NCBI GenBank assembly: GCA_904063045.1
Contig: CAJFCJ010000006.1
Location: 1,439,647 to 1,503,646, forward strand
DNA from: Dimorphilus gyrociliatus
Lineage: Eukaryota; Annelida; Polychaeta; Dinophilidae
Length of the DNA: 64,000 nucleotides
Direction of reading: 5' to 3'
Position 1 is the first letter of the stretch. Every line of letters begins with the position of its first letter. Below are positions 38,711 through 50,721 of the stretch, piece after piece. The position numbers and the translations under genes were made by a program. Below the pieces are notes generated by a model. That model made no database searches. It saw nothing but the letters and a program-made list of their open reading frames with translations, and was not told the DNA's origin.

Positions 38711-40934
38711 ATGGACAGGTGTATTAGCAACTGTAGGCCAGTTGTATAGATAATTGACGAGATTTCGATTAATTATGGAGTGCGTTCTTTGAAAGGGTTT
38801 GTCGATTTTTTTTGCGTCAATCGCCCACAACTTGGATTCACTCTTGTACTTGAATCATTCAATATTCTTTTCAACACCCCGCTGGCGGTTATTATTGTTC
38901 GCGATTATAGAAAAAAAATTAGCATAGTAATAATCATAATTTTTTCCTGCTGTAAAAGCAGGAAGCGGAGAGTTTTGTGCGCACAGAAGTCTTACTAGAC
39001 AACCAAGTCTCCTTTGATGCTCCTAATTATTAGCTGATGTAGGCCCAATAAACCGTTAATGGAATTATATGATGCGTAAGTAGTTACACACATATGTTTA
39101 AATTTTTTTTTTCCATTACAGTAGAAACCCGAGAAAGAATGATAACAAAGATTTACGACGAGAAAAAACGATGGAGCTCATTCGACAGCAAGAAGCTCAG
39201 GTTGGTTGTCAATATCGGGCGTCAATTTTTAGCACGTGATTGCGGCGTTTGTTTTCATATTGACGTAAACTCGCTACTGACATTCATTATAGGGTCTATG
39301 TTATAAAGACTGCAACATAGTGTAAAGCTGTAACATAAAAATGATTAGTTAGCTATTGATCGAAATATTCTGTATGTAATATAACATTAGTTACGATGTA
39401 TTATTTATGTGTAACTATACATTGCAGCGTCTGTAGCGTAAAGAGGATTGGCGTGAAGGCTTTTAACGTTTTTTTTATAACCGCTTTCTTCCTGTATATA
39501 TTGACCCGCTAACGTACCATACTCGTCTGATTGACAGTTGTATTGAGTCGTCTTTGAATAATAGGTTGCCAGTACCATTAATAGTCGTATATTTTATTAC
39601 CCATAAGAACGTTTAATACTGAAAAAAAATAGAATAACACAACCAGCGCTGCAGTCGTTCTGTTTGTTTATCGATTTTGTTTGTCAGTGAAGAGAGATGT
39701 TGGTTCTGGTTGTGATCGGAATAGGCGTAGTAGAATAATGGACGCCACGGCGTCTATAGGCGGCTTATATCGGTTCGCCTTCGGGACGCTTTTAGACGCG
39801 GTGCGCGTTGCCTTGCAGGTTTTCTCTTGTCGTGCTCTGCCACATTGATTTTTGCAGTTGGCGCAGTCGCTCTGCAACATTTTTGCTCAGTCTAGCCTGT
39901 CTCTGCGTCACTACACTGTGTGCTCTTGCTTTTTTTTTTAGCTAAGCAGTGCATTACAGGATACTGTCACTAGTGGTTTGTCTTTATATTTTTTAAAATA
40001 TTTTTATGTTTTTACATTCTTAAAACATATTGCAAACTGGAATGATTTTTTCATTTTGATCAGTTTGCTGTCTGACGTCACGCGTGAGTTGCGTAGCGAC
40101 GCATCTGTCTTTGCCTAGGTTGTGTGTCTTTATTGCAAGGTCGTTATTAGATTAGAATTTGTTTGTTGCAGAAAGCGTTGGAAACGTATGAATTATGGAA
40201 AACGGTCAGTGAGCGAGAAAGGGAAGAGCGGACTGACAGGAATGCCAGAAAGATAGCTTTACAACACAAACTGATTTCGGCTAGGGATGAATTATTTAAG
40301 CGTAAAATTGAAGAAAAAGAGAACACAGAGATTCAGGTACGTCGATTTTTTCTTTATTGTTCAATTCAAGTTCAATCGGGTGTAAGTCGCATAATTCTGC
40401 CTCTCTGTATTGTTAACGGTAATTTTGTACAGCGACCTATCCTAGAGTTGATGAATCGACGTTTTCGCTAGTCGATCAATAAATGGATTTTAATGAAAAA
40501 ATGCGTAATATACAATTAGAATTGGGGATGCTGTAAAAGTCTGAATAGGATTTATTATGTAGCAAGAGGACGTGCGTCGACGTTCTAATCGCCCACTGCT
40601 TATTGTTTTAAAATCGACAATATTCTACTGTTGAGTTTTCTAGGCGCATATGTTGAATCGATTTTAATAGTGTGTCGGCTAGAATACGATCGAAACTTTG
40701 CTCAATAGCGGCTTTCGACCATTTTCTAACAAGGACGTGTAAACAAGGCGGAATAGACTATATGTTATATTGCGAGCAATAGTGCCTTGATATCCTTTTG
40801 GGAGCATGGATTAAGTAAGAAAATTTAATTAGGCTAAACGAATGATTAAAGATCTGAATGAAGCGACACGTGTAGGATTCAGTTTTTTGCTCATTAAACG
40901 CATAAACACACATTCGCGTTATTTATAGAAACAG

Positions 40935-40971
<37 letters not shown>

Positions 40972-43900
40972 TATTCATTCAAACGCAGACATTTTTAACC
41001 CGATTTTACAGGTGTAGAATTGTGTAGAGGCATTCCTTACATCTGCCGCAGTTTGTGTCTTGTTTCGGATTTTTTAAGTTCTATTGTTTTCCGGTGAAAG
41101 TGACGTCACTGTCCAGTGCGCTTTGGAGCGTAGCGACAGGTGTCGCTCAGGTTCGTTTAGCGGGCGCCAGTTGTTGGTCGGCTGTTGTGACGTCAACATA
41201 GCGGATTTTTTATGCTTTACTTTGTAAACACTATGGATCGTTTCTTTACCCGTATATTTAATAGTAATTTACTCAGGTAAGTAAGGTGAATACTTCTGGT
41301 CTAGCTGTCGGCCGTCCGTCTGGTCTCTTGTGGTGGCAGAGTTTCCTATGAACATATCTAGCACCACATGAAATCAGTGCTGTCGGTTCGATCACAACTG
41401 CAAAACGTACTGTTGAGTGTGAACAAGTTACGGATAATAGTTGATTAGTCTTCGTTGAAATACAAATGTGGCACGTTTGAATGGTTTAAGTAAGTATTTG
41501 AATAACATTCGATTAGGCCTGTGTGTACATAAGGCTCAGGACTTCTGAAGGAAAAGACAGTAAAAAAAACGCCACCTAGTGGTCGATGAAAGCTCTAAAC
41601 GGCGGGAATGTACGACAATCATTATAGTGCGTGGTTTAGGCGAAACCACACCCAATTGAGAAAACGTAATGCGATGACTGCTTTCTTATGGTGGTTATGT
41701 ATACTTATCGTAATAGCACCATATGAAATCAGGTCTTGCGCTACGATCAACGCGGTCAATAAACGCCTTTGTTGTTGGCATTGAGCAGCTTGTTGGGTAA
41801 CTAGGCAGCGGCGGACCATAAGCTTTTTACGCAAATTGATCGCGTTTTGTCGACGTAGCGCTTTTAATTATTCATGTGGCTATATTTTCGCGTCTCTTTT
41901 ACATGAAGTTGCCGATATGTTGATTGATTAATTTGTTAAAGTTTGATGATTTCAGAAACGAGATGAGGAAAAGCAGAAGAAGGCAGATCTTGCAAAATCG
42001 TTACAGGACATATGCAGAAAATCCATAGGTAAGAAAATTTCAAAGCGCTTCATCGTTTTTATTGTGTTTTTCTGCTTCATATTTTTTATGGGTTTTAGAG
42101 GAGGATAAAAGGCGTAAATTTATCAAAAAAAGGGCTGAGAACTCAGCAATACCACGGAAACAAGACATTGTTCGAAATTCGTCAGGCAACGCGTCCACCA
42201 AATCGAAGGAAACGGCCTCGTCACAAGTCGACGCTAAAATCGATCAAACGCCTTCTAGTTTGCCACCGCAAACTGACGCCGAATTGGAAGAATTACTCGA
42301 CCGAGTAAGGCTAAGGGCGAAAACGACAATCGAGGAAGAAGAAGAAGACGAATATGCAGAAACACCGGATAGCATTGCCTGGTTCGCAAAGCAATTATAT
42401 GGATTGATGGGAGAAGAAGCGGATTATTTTTTGCATCCGAAAATGGCGCAACGAGTCAGCAAGCCGGTTAATCCGAAATTGCACGCTCAAGGAGGTGAGT
42501 TGCCTGCCTTTCGATCGATAAAGACGTGAGGAATTGGCGTGACTTGTTGCTAGATAAATTTAGTTTTCTCTGTTTAATTTCGATTACCTGTGTATATCTG
42601 CATACATTTGCGTATGCATACAGGTTAGCATTGCGTAGAAACGGCCACCGAATTCTCATACATATATAATTATCTGCATATCACCGACGTTATATGCGCT
42701 CCCACCTATTTTAATATATAATTTAGACGTGAAAATGTACGTGCCAAACGTAAAATATATATATTTAATATAAATATATAAGCATATATATAGAATATAT
42801 ATATTGGTATATAAACCTATATATTTTTTTGTCAAAAAATATTTTTATGTCAAATATTACTTGTTAAGTGGTAAACGAGAATACTCCTCTTTCGCTTAAC
42901 ATATCACCATATCGTATATTCTCTAGGTAGGTTCGTAAAGCGTTTCTATGGAGACGTCTTTAGGATGCTAAGTATACTTAGTTTTGATTTCAAAAGAACT
43001 ATATATACTGTATATGTGTCATATGCTCTCTTAACTGTATTTGGAGACTGAATTTGACTCGAGTTTCTTTGTTATGACAATCGCATAGATGTATGAAAAC
43101 TAAGCAGAGCTTCCGGTTTTTCTCCAATCGATGTGGATGTTGAGTAAACATATAACACGTAATGCTTATAGTGCATGGTGAAATATTGCTTTTGTATTAA
43201 GATGTACGCCGAGAAATTTTGGCCCTTTAGGAAAAAATAATTTGTAAAATACTATATACTTCAATATACTTGACTTCTATATAGAGAATGTATTTCCATT
43301 AAATTTAATTAAGGTCTAATTTACTTTTACGTGATCTTGCTAGCTCAATTAACGCAAATTAGACGTCGCTATCGGAACGCTCTGGTGTTTCATACCTATC
43401 GCGACATTGATTTTAGTCTCTCAGCGTCGCTCTTTATTTTTCACCCCAATCGTTAAACCGGGCAAAAGCTTAGTGAAATGTAAATAAAAGAGGTGTGGAC
43501 GTATTTTTGTGTAATATTTGCCTTGGCCTGTTTGCGTAAGAAAGTAGTAAAACGAGGTTGAGAATTAGCATGTATTCCTTTTTTTTTTCAAGGAGAATCG
43601 GGTGTTAAAAAGTTATGGGGAACTTTGCGCAACGAATCAAAAAAGAAGTTAATGGAGGAAGATGAGACTATTCCGCGGGAATTAAAGGTTAGTTTCATCA
43701 CAATGTTACCTATTCTCCACAGGTTTTCACAGATGTTTCATAACAGATGGCATATAGCGCTTTCGTTCGGGAATCTCTAACTAAGGATTGGAAACCGGTT
43801 AAGAGAAATTTCTTTAAGAAGGACGACGTGCCACAAATGCTGCAGTTGATCGATACAAGTAGGATGGAACGGACTAACGCTAGGAAATATCGAGTTGGTT

Positions 43901-44926
43901 TTCAAATTGTTTACCAACGTCTAATATTTGATGACTTGTCGACGTCTAGGCAGGTCTTATGTTTCGATCGTCCAATATGAACGAAGATAAAAGCAGAGTC
44001 CTGTTGCATAATAAGGATATGACAGAGCACGACAGCGGCGAAGACGGGGTGGCTAGATTTATTCCAGATAATTATGTAAGTATTTTTTATAAGAGCATTA
44101 ACCCTGTTAATTAATTTAATTGATGTTAGACGCCAGAGGATAAACCAGAATATAAAAAGTGGCTTGTCTCAACGGAGGAGGACGATAAAAGTTTTTCAGT
44201 GGAATCCGAATTAAAACTACTGCTGTCATTAGCGAACGAGAGAGACAGAGCCACAGGTGGACGTCCAAAGATTCTACCTTCCATACACTTTCTAACAGAA
44301 AAAGAATCGACAGTCGATGGGGAATTTACCAAGCGTTGGAAAGAGGCAGATGAAAGGAAGAGGCAGGAAAAGCTAGTCAGGTAGAAGAAAATATATGCCT
44401 ATTAATTTCGTCACTAATTTCCCAAAGGCGGTTTACACTGAATCGCTAACACAATCTTTGGCATCTTGTCGAATTTAAATATTTATCATCTTCTCGCCTT
44501 AAATGAGTTTTATTTTACTTACAGCCTTCGAAACTCAAACGGAAATACAGATGGAGCTATAGGTGTGTTCAATCAGCGCCCCCTCTCTGTAGAATCAAAC
44601 CGTTCTACAGAATATGAATGGATATTGACTAGGACAAATAGCTTCTTTTAGTCAATGTCGTTCTTTAAGCACTTTATTTCACTTAAATTTTATTTATTTT
44701 TAATGCATGATGAGATTTTTCACGCATGAAAATCACAACAGAAACGAATATTCGTTGCGTGATAACTGCTGAAGGAGATACATCTGAAGAAATCTGGGAG
44801 CCGTTGTCGATGAATGCCTTGATGGAGTATAGTCGACAGAGAAATGTCGCCGGAAGGGGAGGATTTACGCAGGGTTCGATGAAATATTGGAACTCAGCAC
44901 CTCTTCCAGCCATTCATTCGCAATAG
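38711..44926 (+). CDS. Unrecognised coiled-coil protein, 11 exons, alternative 3' end
   Basis: Exons 38711-38718, 39122-39200, 40172-40336, 41956-42028, 42099-42494, 43593-43687, 43747-43897, 43954-44075, 44130-44380, 44525-44562, 44742-44926; 1563 nt, 520 aa. The first ~120 residues are charged coiled coil (RREKTMELIRQQEAQKALE, SEREREERTDRNARK). A globular-looking middle follows (SIAWFAKQLYGLMGEEADYF, GGESGVKKLWGTLRNES, MAYSAFVRESLTKDWKPVKR). Then GRPKILPSIHFLTEKES and a C-terminal RGGFTQGSMKYWNSAPL. I do not recognise it. If exon 10 is read through, the protein instead ends at 44651 (TRTNSFF). The 8-nt first exon (ATG GAC AG) is set by phase only. Introns of 1-1.6 kb are unusually large here and contain CRE and CTCF-like sites. 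Confidence 0.75.
40073..40080. promoter_or_regulatory. CRE palindrome TGACGTCA
   Basis: Exact CREB/ATF site within CTGTCTGACGTCACGCGTG, in the intron before exon 3 of the coiled-coil gene. Confidence 0.45.
40937..40968. repeat. (TA)n microsatellite
   Basis: About 16 TA units in intron 3 of the coiled-coil gene. Confidence 0.9.
41101..41195. promoter_or_regulatory. Paired CRE palindromes in a GC-richer island
   Basis: TGACGTCA at 41101-41108 and at 41188-41195, in a stretch (41090-41210) that is clearly more GC-rich than its surroundings and holds GCGGGCGCC. It looks like an internal promoter or enhancer in intron 3 of the coiled-coil gene. Confidence 0.5.
41570..41582 (-). promoter_or_regulatory. 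Strong CTCF-like core
   Basis: CGCCACCTAGTGG; the reverse strand CCACTAGGTGGCG matches the CTCF core CCASYAGRKGGCR at every position. Intron 3 of the coiled-coil gene. Confidence 0.55.
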
Positions 44927-45037
44927 AGATGAAGATGATAAGCTTTCTTTTTGAAATATTTTACACATTGAACTGCATGCAGTGTTTATGATAGCCGTCC
45001 AAATCAGAATACACAGTATTAAACTTGTAACAAATGT

Positions 45038-45864
45038 TCATATTGGGCCTGAATTAAAATTCCCATATCGTCGTTTCCAAATTAAACCACAAATCCAAAG
45101 ACAAACACAGCTCGCTAAGGCGTTTAGAGCGCTTTCCAAAATAAGATAATCCTTGACGCTTGTGATAATAACATCGCAGCCTGTTACGTTCTCATACTCG
45201 TATGAATTTTGAGGATAATTACAGATACACGTATTCTTAATGAGAACGCATCCTTTATATTTTGCAATACGACCCCCATGTAAACCTGAGTAGACGCTAG
45301 CTACTATTGTTGCTAATGAGCAGAGGAAGCTTGTAGACGTAGAAAGAAACTGCAAAAATAGTTTGAAGAGGCGATTAGTTATTGGATTATTGATTTTTTG
45401 TTGATTAAAAACCTTGGCTAAGCACGATTTGACCGTATGCTTAAATTTTGCAGTTTCTGTAATGCAGTAGAAAATTCCACAAAGGGAAGCGAGTAAAAGC
45501 TATAAAAGATAAATGAAATATGGATGATGTTATGTTACAAACATTTTACTAACCGGGATTCCTGTCCAATAACTAGCATCCCTAAGAAGTATGCTTGAAG
45601 AGACAGTTTGTAAAAATAATCCAATAGCAATAAGGCCAACAGCTAAGGCGAACTGGAAAAATTTAAAGAATAGAACATTTGTTTACACTCAACTTTTTTA
45701 CAAAACGATCTTACCTGCATGGCTACCAGGAGAAATTCGATTTTGCACCATTTCGTCTGACAAGATCGTGTCTTGTTAAAATTATGAATATTGTTGCCTT
45801 CTATCTTAGTGGTTTGGTCCACTTGTCCAATTATTAAATTTTCGTAATTGATACGATTCGACAT
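45038..45864 (-). CDS. SSPN: Sarcospan-like four-transmembrane protein, 4 exons
   Basis: Exons 45864-45715, 45652-45554, 45499-45413, 45349-45038; 648 nt, 215 aa. In vertebrates sarcospan is a tetraspan-like subunit of the dystrophin-glycoprotein complex. Matches: SSSILLRDASYWTGIP (human SSSLLVRDTPFWAGI) between TM1 and TM2; the large loop with CICNYPQNSYEYENVTGC (human CQCKLPSS...FVYRDVTDC); and the last TM ending WICGLIWKRRYGNF (human ACFVMWKHRYQVF). Four hydrophobic segments lie at ~45-66, 80-100, 115-135 and 180-200. The N-terminal ~40 residues are polar and cytoplasmic. It is tail-to-tail with the coiled-coil gene (111 bp). Confidence 0.85.
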
Positions 45865-47038
45865 ATTTACGTGTTTTGGTGAAAATTCTTATATCGCGTA
45901 GATTACTAGTGAATGCTAAGAATGATTGAAATGCAGGGGAGTATAGAGCAGATCTGCGTATTTTACTGTTACTATGGATACGGGTAGGCGTAAAAAGAAA
46001 GTCTTTTATATTTCTTGTTTACCTTTCCATTTTCGGGTAAAAATGAGGTTAACGAATAAGTTTCTTTCCTTCTTAAAAGACATTACTAATTATGAAAATG
46101 AAGCAAAGTAAAGAAAATGGAAGTTTGTTCTCCTTTCACATAGATTGTATTGCTAGGTGGGTGGGACAAAAGTCAACTATCTTTTTATGTTAAATATTAA
46201 CTACCTATACGAAGCACATTGTATATTTTTCTGATTCTTTTACCTAATTTCCTGATGCTTTACATTTAGAATATACTTTACTCGTCTTAGGCCTACGAGT
46301 TTTTTTTTTTAATAATGACCAATAGCAGGGAAAAAGTAGCGACAGTTTGTCAGTCATTATACAACAGCTATGCGTGTAGCGTTTTACTGTATCCGGTTAT
46401 TTATAAATGTTAAAAAGGAATAAAAAAAAGGATTTTTAACAAAGATATAAAGGAGTCAATTTAGTTCTTTTGTATTCATATAGCAGATTTAACCCTGAGT
46501 AGTGAATAAAATGCTTAAGTTTGTAAGGATATGTATCCTTCGCACAGTTGAAAATTAATTGATCAGAGTAAAGAAAGAGAAAGTCGTTTCTTCATTCGTA
46601 TCTCATGCCAACACATTTGAACGTCGGCACGAAAGACGTATCTTTGATGTCAGAAGATTAGCTAGCCATATTTAGGCTTAATTTAGTATCTTCTTTCGTT
46701 TTCTGTTGTCTTTTATAAGAGAAGTCCTTAAAAGAAACAGATCAGGGTCAGAGAAAGAAAAGGTTTCTTTTATAATTTCCGTGCAATCATACAATCACGG
46801 CAGATATCAATTGCCCCATCTTTATTATATGACTATAAATAGAAGATTTATCACAAAAAGCAATAGAACGTAGCCGGTTACGTGGTGTTAATTAATGAAA
46901 TTATGGGACTGCTCTCGAAATGAAACAGATATGGCAATATTGTTTTGTTATTCGTGTGGTTACTTTTAAAAAAATAAGTAAGCCGCTAGGCGTCTAGGCG
47001 ACAATCGCGTCATCCAGTTGATATATACGTTTTTAACG
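45865..47038. other. Intergenic, SSPN-like promoter side and GPCR upstream
   Basis: AT-rich, no credible coding frame. An interesting but unexplained near-repeat is aagaaacagatcaggg/ aattgatcagagtaaagaaagagaaag (46556-46590 and 46731-46760, each followed by TTTCTTT/TTTCTTC). No RNA gene is seen. Confidence 0.35.
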
Positions 47039-47935
47039 ATGAATAACTCAAGCCTTCCATCACCCTCGGATGAGTTCAGCAAGGTTTATTTGAAATATCC
47101 TCAATTATTTCTCATATTGCTTGGCCTCGTCGGACATTTACTTAGTATTTGGGCGTTTCTCGAAAGGACGTCTAGAAAAGCAGCTTTGTTTAATATTCTC
47201 GCTGCCCAAAGTATTTCTCTCCAGCTCGTCTTCGTTAGCAACTTATTCAATTGGATTTCAGAGTATACTTCCAATAAACTTGTACATAGACCGTTCGCCT
47301 GTCATCTTCATGCTTTTGTTGCGAAATCTGCCTACTTTTCAGCTTTATGCCTATCATTTTATGCTTGCATCGAAAGGTTCTCCTATCTTGTCTATTCTAA
47401 AACGTTCGGAGTCGGAAGAATTAGAATAGCAGTTGTCTTTACAATTATCGTATCCCTAGTCGTCCATTTAAACGTCTCAACAACTTATGGAATTTTCTAT
47501 TCAAAAGAAAGAGCCGACTATTTTTGTTATCAAATGTTAACGAAAATTGAACGACTAGTATTTAATGTTGCCGGTCTACTGTTTGAATTCTTATTAACGG
47601 ATTGTGGAAGAGTTTTTTTATTAGTTAGAATTATTCACAATTCTGATAATACGGACTTTTCTAGGATGATTTATTCTTCAAATATATTCCAGCTCATCTT
47701 CAGTACGCCTCGGCACCTTTTAAGAATCACAGAATTGAAAGATGAACATTTTAAATATTCCTATTTGGAGGTTATTCATACTTCATTCCTGTTAAGCGTT
47801 TCTTGTCATTTCGCCTTTTATTTAGCTACTTCCAAGGATTTTAGGAAAGCTTTGAGGCTCTTCAGAGAACAGACTGAGGGTGATGTTGTTCTAAACATAG
47901 ACTTACCGGACGAAGATCAAAATACGAGTTTCTGA
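47039..47935 (+). CDS. Intronless GPCR, highly divergent rhodopsin-like
   Basis: 298 aa on one exon with seven hydrophobic segments. TM1 has LVGHLLSIWAF (GN replaced by GH). ECL1 carries FACHLHAFVAK with the usual Cys, and the TM3 end is CIERFSYL (DRY as ERF). TM7 reads SVSCHFAFYLATSKDFRKAL, with a partial (F)xxY. An acidic C-tail (GDVVLNIDLPDEDQ) follows. NNSS at the N-terminus is a likely glycosylation site. The family resembles single-exon orphan GPCRs of lophotrochozoans, of a different subfamily from the one at 10415. ATG at 47039 is used because the upstream frame opens on TTG. Confidence 0.8.
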   Translation: MNNSSLPSPSDEFSKVYLKYPQLFLILLGLVGHLLSIWAFLERTSRKAALFNILAAQSISLQLVFVSNLFNWISEYTSNKLVHRPFACHLHAFVAKSAYFSALCLSFYACIERFSYLVYSKTFGVGRIRIAVVFTIIVSLVVHLNVSTTYGIFYSKERADYFCYQMLTKIERLVFNVAGLLFEFLLTDCGRVFLLVRIIHNSDNTDFSRMIYSSNIFQLIFSTPRHLLRITELKDEHFKYSYLEVIHTSFLLSVSCHFAFYLATSKDFRKALRLFREQTEGDVVLNIDLPDEDQNTSF

Positions 47936-49072
47936 TAAAGTGACGGCCCGAAGCAAGAAGACGCCAATCACCCTACTTGCATATAGATGGTTGAATGTAA
48001 TGAGATATGATTAACACTTCAAATATTTGGTGGAGGTGCGGTAGCGACTATGCGTATGCTCCATCTATCGCCTTTTTGGAAGAGTACGGTGCGTTGGATA
48101 ATAAACAAGTCAACATAATCAATGGTACAATTCTCTTACTCTTGTAGAAAAGTGACTGGAATTAAGTGCTTGAGACTAATTATATACTTGATACAAAGTA
48201 ATTACCAAAAAAGTTATTAATGAAGAATCTTGTAACATTTTGCAAATATCTATCTTAGTTTCTTGCAAGTTTTTTCGACCTTCTCTTTCTTTCGACTCTT
48301 CTTCATTTCTCTTCTTCCCTATCTCTGACTACTTTTTCTTCCTCTCTCTCTCTCTCTCTCTCTTGATTGTACTTTTAATTTATTCTGAGTTGAATCAAGA
48401 TAATCTGCTTTTGCATTATTATGTATAATAAGTAAACAAAGGATTTCAAAAATATAACATACTGATACTTAGACATGTTTCAAGGCTAGACTCGTTGTTT
48501 TCCCATTTACCATACAAACGTTAAGTAAAGTTGAAAACGGAGCAATTTATGGTCAGAATTTATTACTTTATACGTTTACCAGATGGCACTACTGAATTGC
48601 AAATTAAGGCTCTTTATCAAAGTTGTTTGTTTGACTAAGTAGTTCCAGAGTTTATAATTTTCCTTATAGTGTTTGTAAGTAGGGAAAAAACATGAAAGAA
48701 ATGAGAAATGTACGAAATACACGAAATACACAAAAATTAGTTTTTATCTGTCAAAAGCTCGTAATTATAGGTCGACGGAGATGACTACTATTATAGCAGA
48801 AAGAGAAGGTTTGCAGGTCTCTACTCCGTTTGTAATCATAGGTATAAGTCAATAAATGTATGACGTAAAAAGCGTGCATATATTTAAAGTATGTTAAAAA
48901 TTGATAGAAATAAACAGCTTTAATATGAACGTATATATCAGATAAGATATATAATAGAATACTGCAAAGACATTTTGTCTATCGTATAATAAAATATCTT
49001 AAAAAGCAAGATTTCTACTAATTAAAAATATATTGAAAAAGAAAAATTCCGGTACTACTAGGAGACCAAAGT
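47936..49072. other. Intergenic between GPCR and IR-type receptor
   Basis: A (CT)n tract at 48342-48361, a CTCF-like TTTACCAGATGGCACT at 48577-48592, and AT-rich sequence. No coding frame is supported. Confidence 0.45.
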
Positions 49073-50622
49073 ATGGATTTTTTTGGAAAGCATTTTAACG
49101 TCAGTTCAGTAAATGTAAGGAATTAAATCTTTAAATACTTATTTTAAAGTGGAAATTTAAAGGGTTTTTTTTGTATCAAGCTGGAGATATTCCACGAGAG
49201 ACAAGTTGATAAATTTGGAAGAGTAACTTGGAAAGGAATCTGTATTAATATGCTAAATGAATTGGCTAAATCGTTTAATTTTACCTATAAATTAACGGAA
49301 GCACCAGATAGAAAATTTGGTTCAGTAGATAAGAATGGAGAGTGGAATGGTTTAGTGCGAATGGTTATAGATAAAGTATTTACTATATGTTTTAATTAGA
49401 TATAAAATGTAAATTAATATGTATTTATGTTTTTCTTCCTTTATCCTCTTCTTCAAGAAATCTGATTTTGCGATAGGTAAGCTTACTGTCAATAAGGAGA
49501 GATCGGAAGTAATAGATTATAGCGTTCCTTTTTGGCAAGAAAACTCGGTTATGGTAATGAGAAGAAAAGAATATATAGACTATAGTACTGTCTTTATAAA
49601 ACCTTTCTCTTGGCAAGTTTGGCTTTTTATTGGTCTATGCATTCCAATAATTTCTTTCGTATATTCAATTTTCGAGTTTTATTCGGTGAAGAAGAAAGGA
49701 AATATGAAAAAATCTCTATTTTCATTGTTCGCAAGGTCAATTTGGTTAGTATCGGGTGCCCTATTAAAGCAAAGCGGTAATGATGTATTGATAAGAACAG
49801 GATCGTAGATCAATAGATATTATAGCTCTATTGGATAGCCCTCCCATAGACTTGTTCATTCAGCTAATTTAATTGAATTAAATTGATTAACTGTCATGGA
49901 GGAGTTATAACTTATTTAAAAAGATATCTATTAATCTACGTGTAGGTTTCAAATCGATCATTAGTTGTGTTTGGCTGTTTTCTATAATGATCTGTGCCAT
50001 ATATAATGGTAATTTGATAGCGTTCTTTACAAAACCAAAGCCTAATTTAGAGATTTCAACTTTGAGGGATTTGGCCGAACAAAGTAGATTTAGCTATGGT
50101 CTTTTGGAGGCTTCCGCCTTGCATGTACTTTTTCAGGCGTCAACTAATGGCGTTTACAATACCTTATTAAGAAATAGTATAGGCTTTTCAAGGAATCGAG
50201 TACAATCACATGCAGAAGGAATTCAGCGGGCTTTAACTGGAAATTATGTTTATCTATCAGAAAAATCTGGTGTTATACGGTCGCTTTATAACGGTGACTG
50301 TTTATTAAAAATGGCGGATGAGCAATTTTTCCCATCCTATCAAGCTTTTATATTTGGTAAGGGTTCAAATTATCTTGAAGCATTCAACTCGAAAATATTG
50401 AAAATGAGGGAAACAGGAATGATAGACAAGTGGAAGGACGAATTCTATCCGAAGGACATTTGTAGTTTAAAGGCAAACAATAATGGCTCATCCGTTGTGG
50501 CCACAATATTGCACTTTGAGGGAGTGTTTTCTCTTTTCTTAACTGGATTAGTATTGGCCAGTTTCATTTTACTGGTAGAGCGTTTATTATTTTGGCGAAG
50601 AATGAACAGAAGGGTAATGTAG
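49073..50622 (+). CDS. Short ionotropic receptor (IR/iGluR-like) without amino-terminal domain, 4 exons
   Basis: Exons 49073-49114, 49181-49375, 49458-49776, 49946-50622; 1233 nt, 410 aa. The model begins directly at the S1 lobe (VTWKGICINMLNELAKSFNF), as in protostome chemosensory IRs, unless an upstream exon was missed. S1 has DFAIGKLTVNKERSEVIDYS, keeping the ligand-binding Arg (residue ~94). M1 is WQVWLFIGLCIPIISFVYSI. The pore-M3 is LFSIMICAIYNGNLIAFFT, near the YTGNLIAF of IRs. S2 ends KMRETGMIDKWKDEFYP, and M4 is FSLFLTGLVLASFILLVERL. The pore-loop between M1 and M3 is short, so one exon boundary (49776) may be imprecise. Ligand not predictable. No signal peptide is visible on the first exon, which makes the start uncertain. 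Confidence 0.75.
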
Positions 50623-50721
50623 CGCCATCTTCAGACGTCTCTGTAAGGAAAGAGTTTAGTGTAATATCGTGGGAGGAAATTAAGTATATGTCACAAAAAA
50701 AAAAAAAAATACTGCTGAAAA

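Noticed and set aside
39668-39880. 70-aa minus-strand frame
   Set aside because: Lies in an intron of the coiled-coil gene, no splice or family support.
44576-44590. GCGCCCCCTCTCTG, vertebrate-like CTCF core
   Set aside because: Only the half core fits and it lies between alternative exon ends of the coiled-coil gene; kept out of the motif list.
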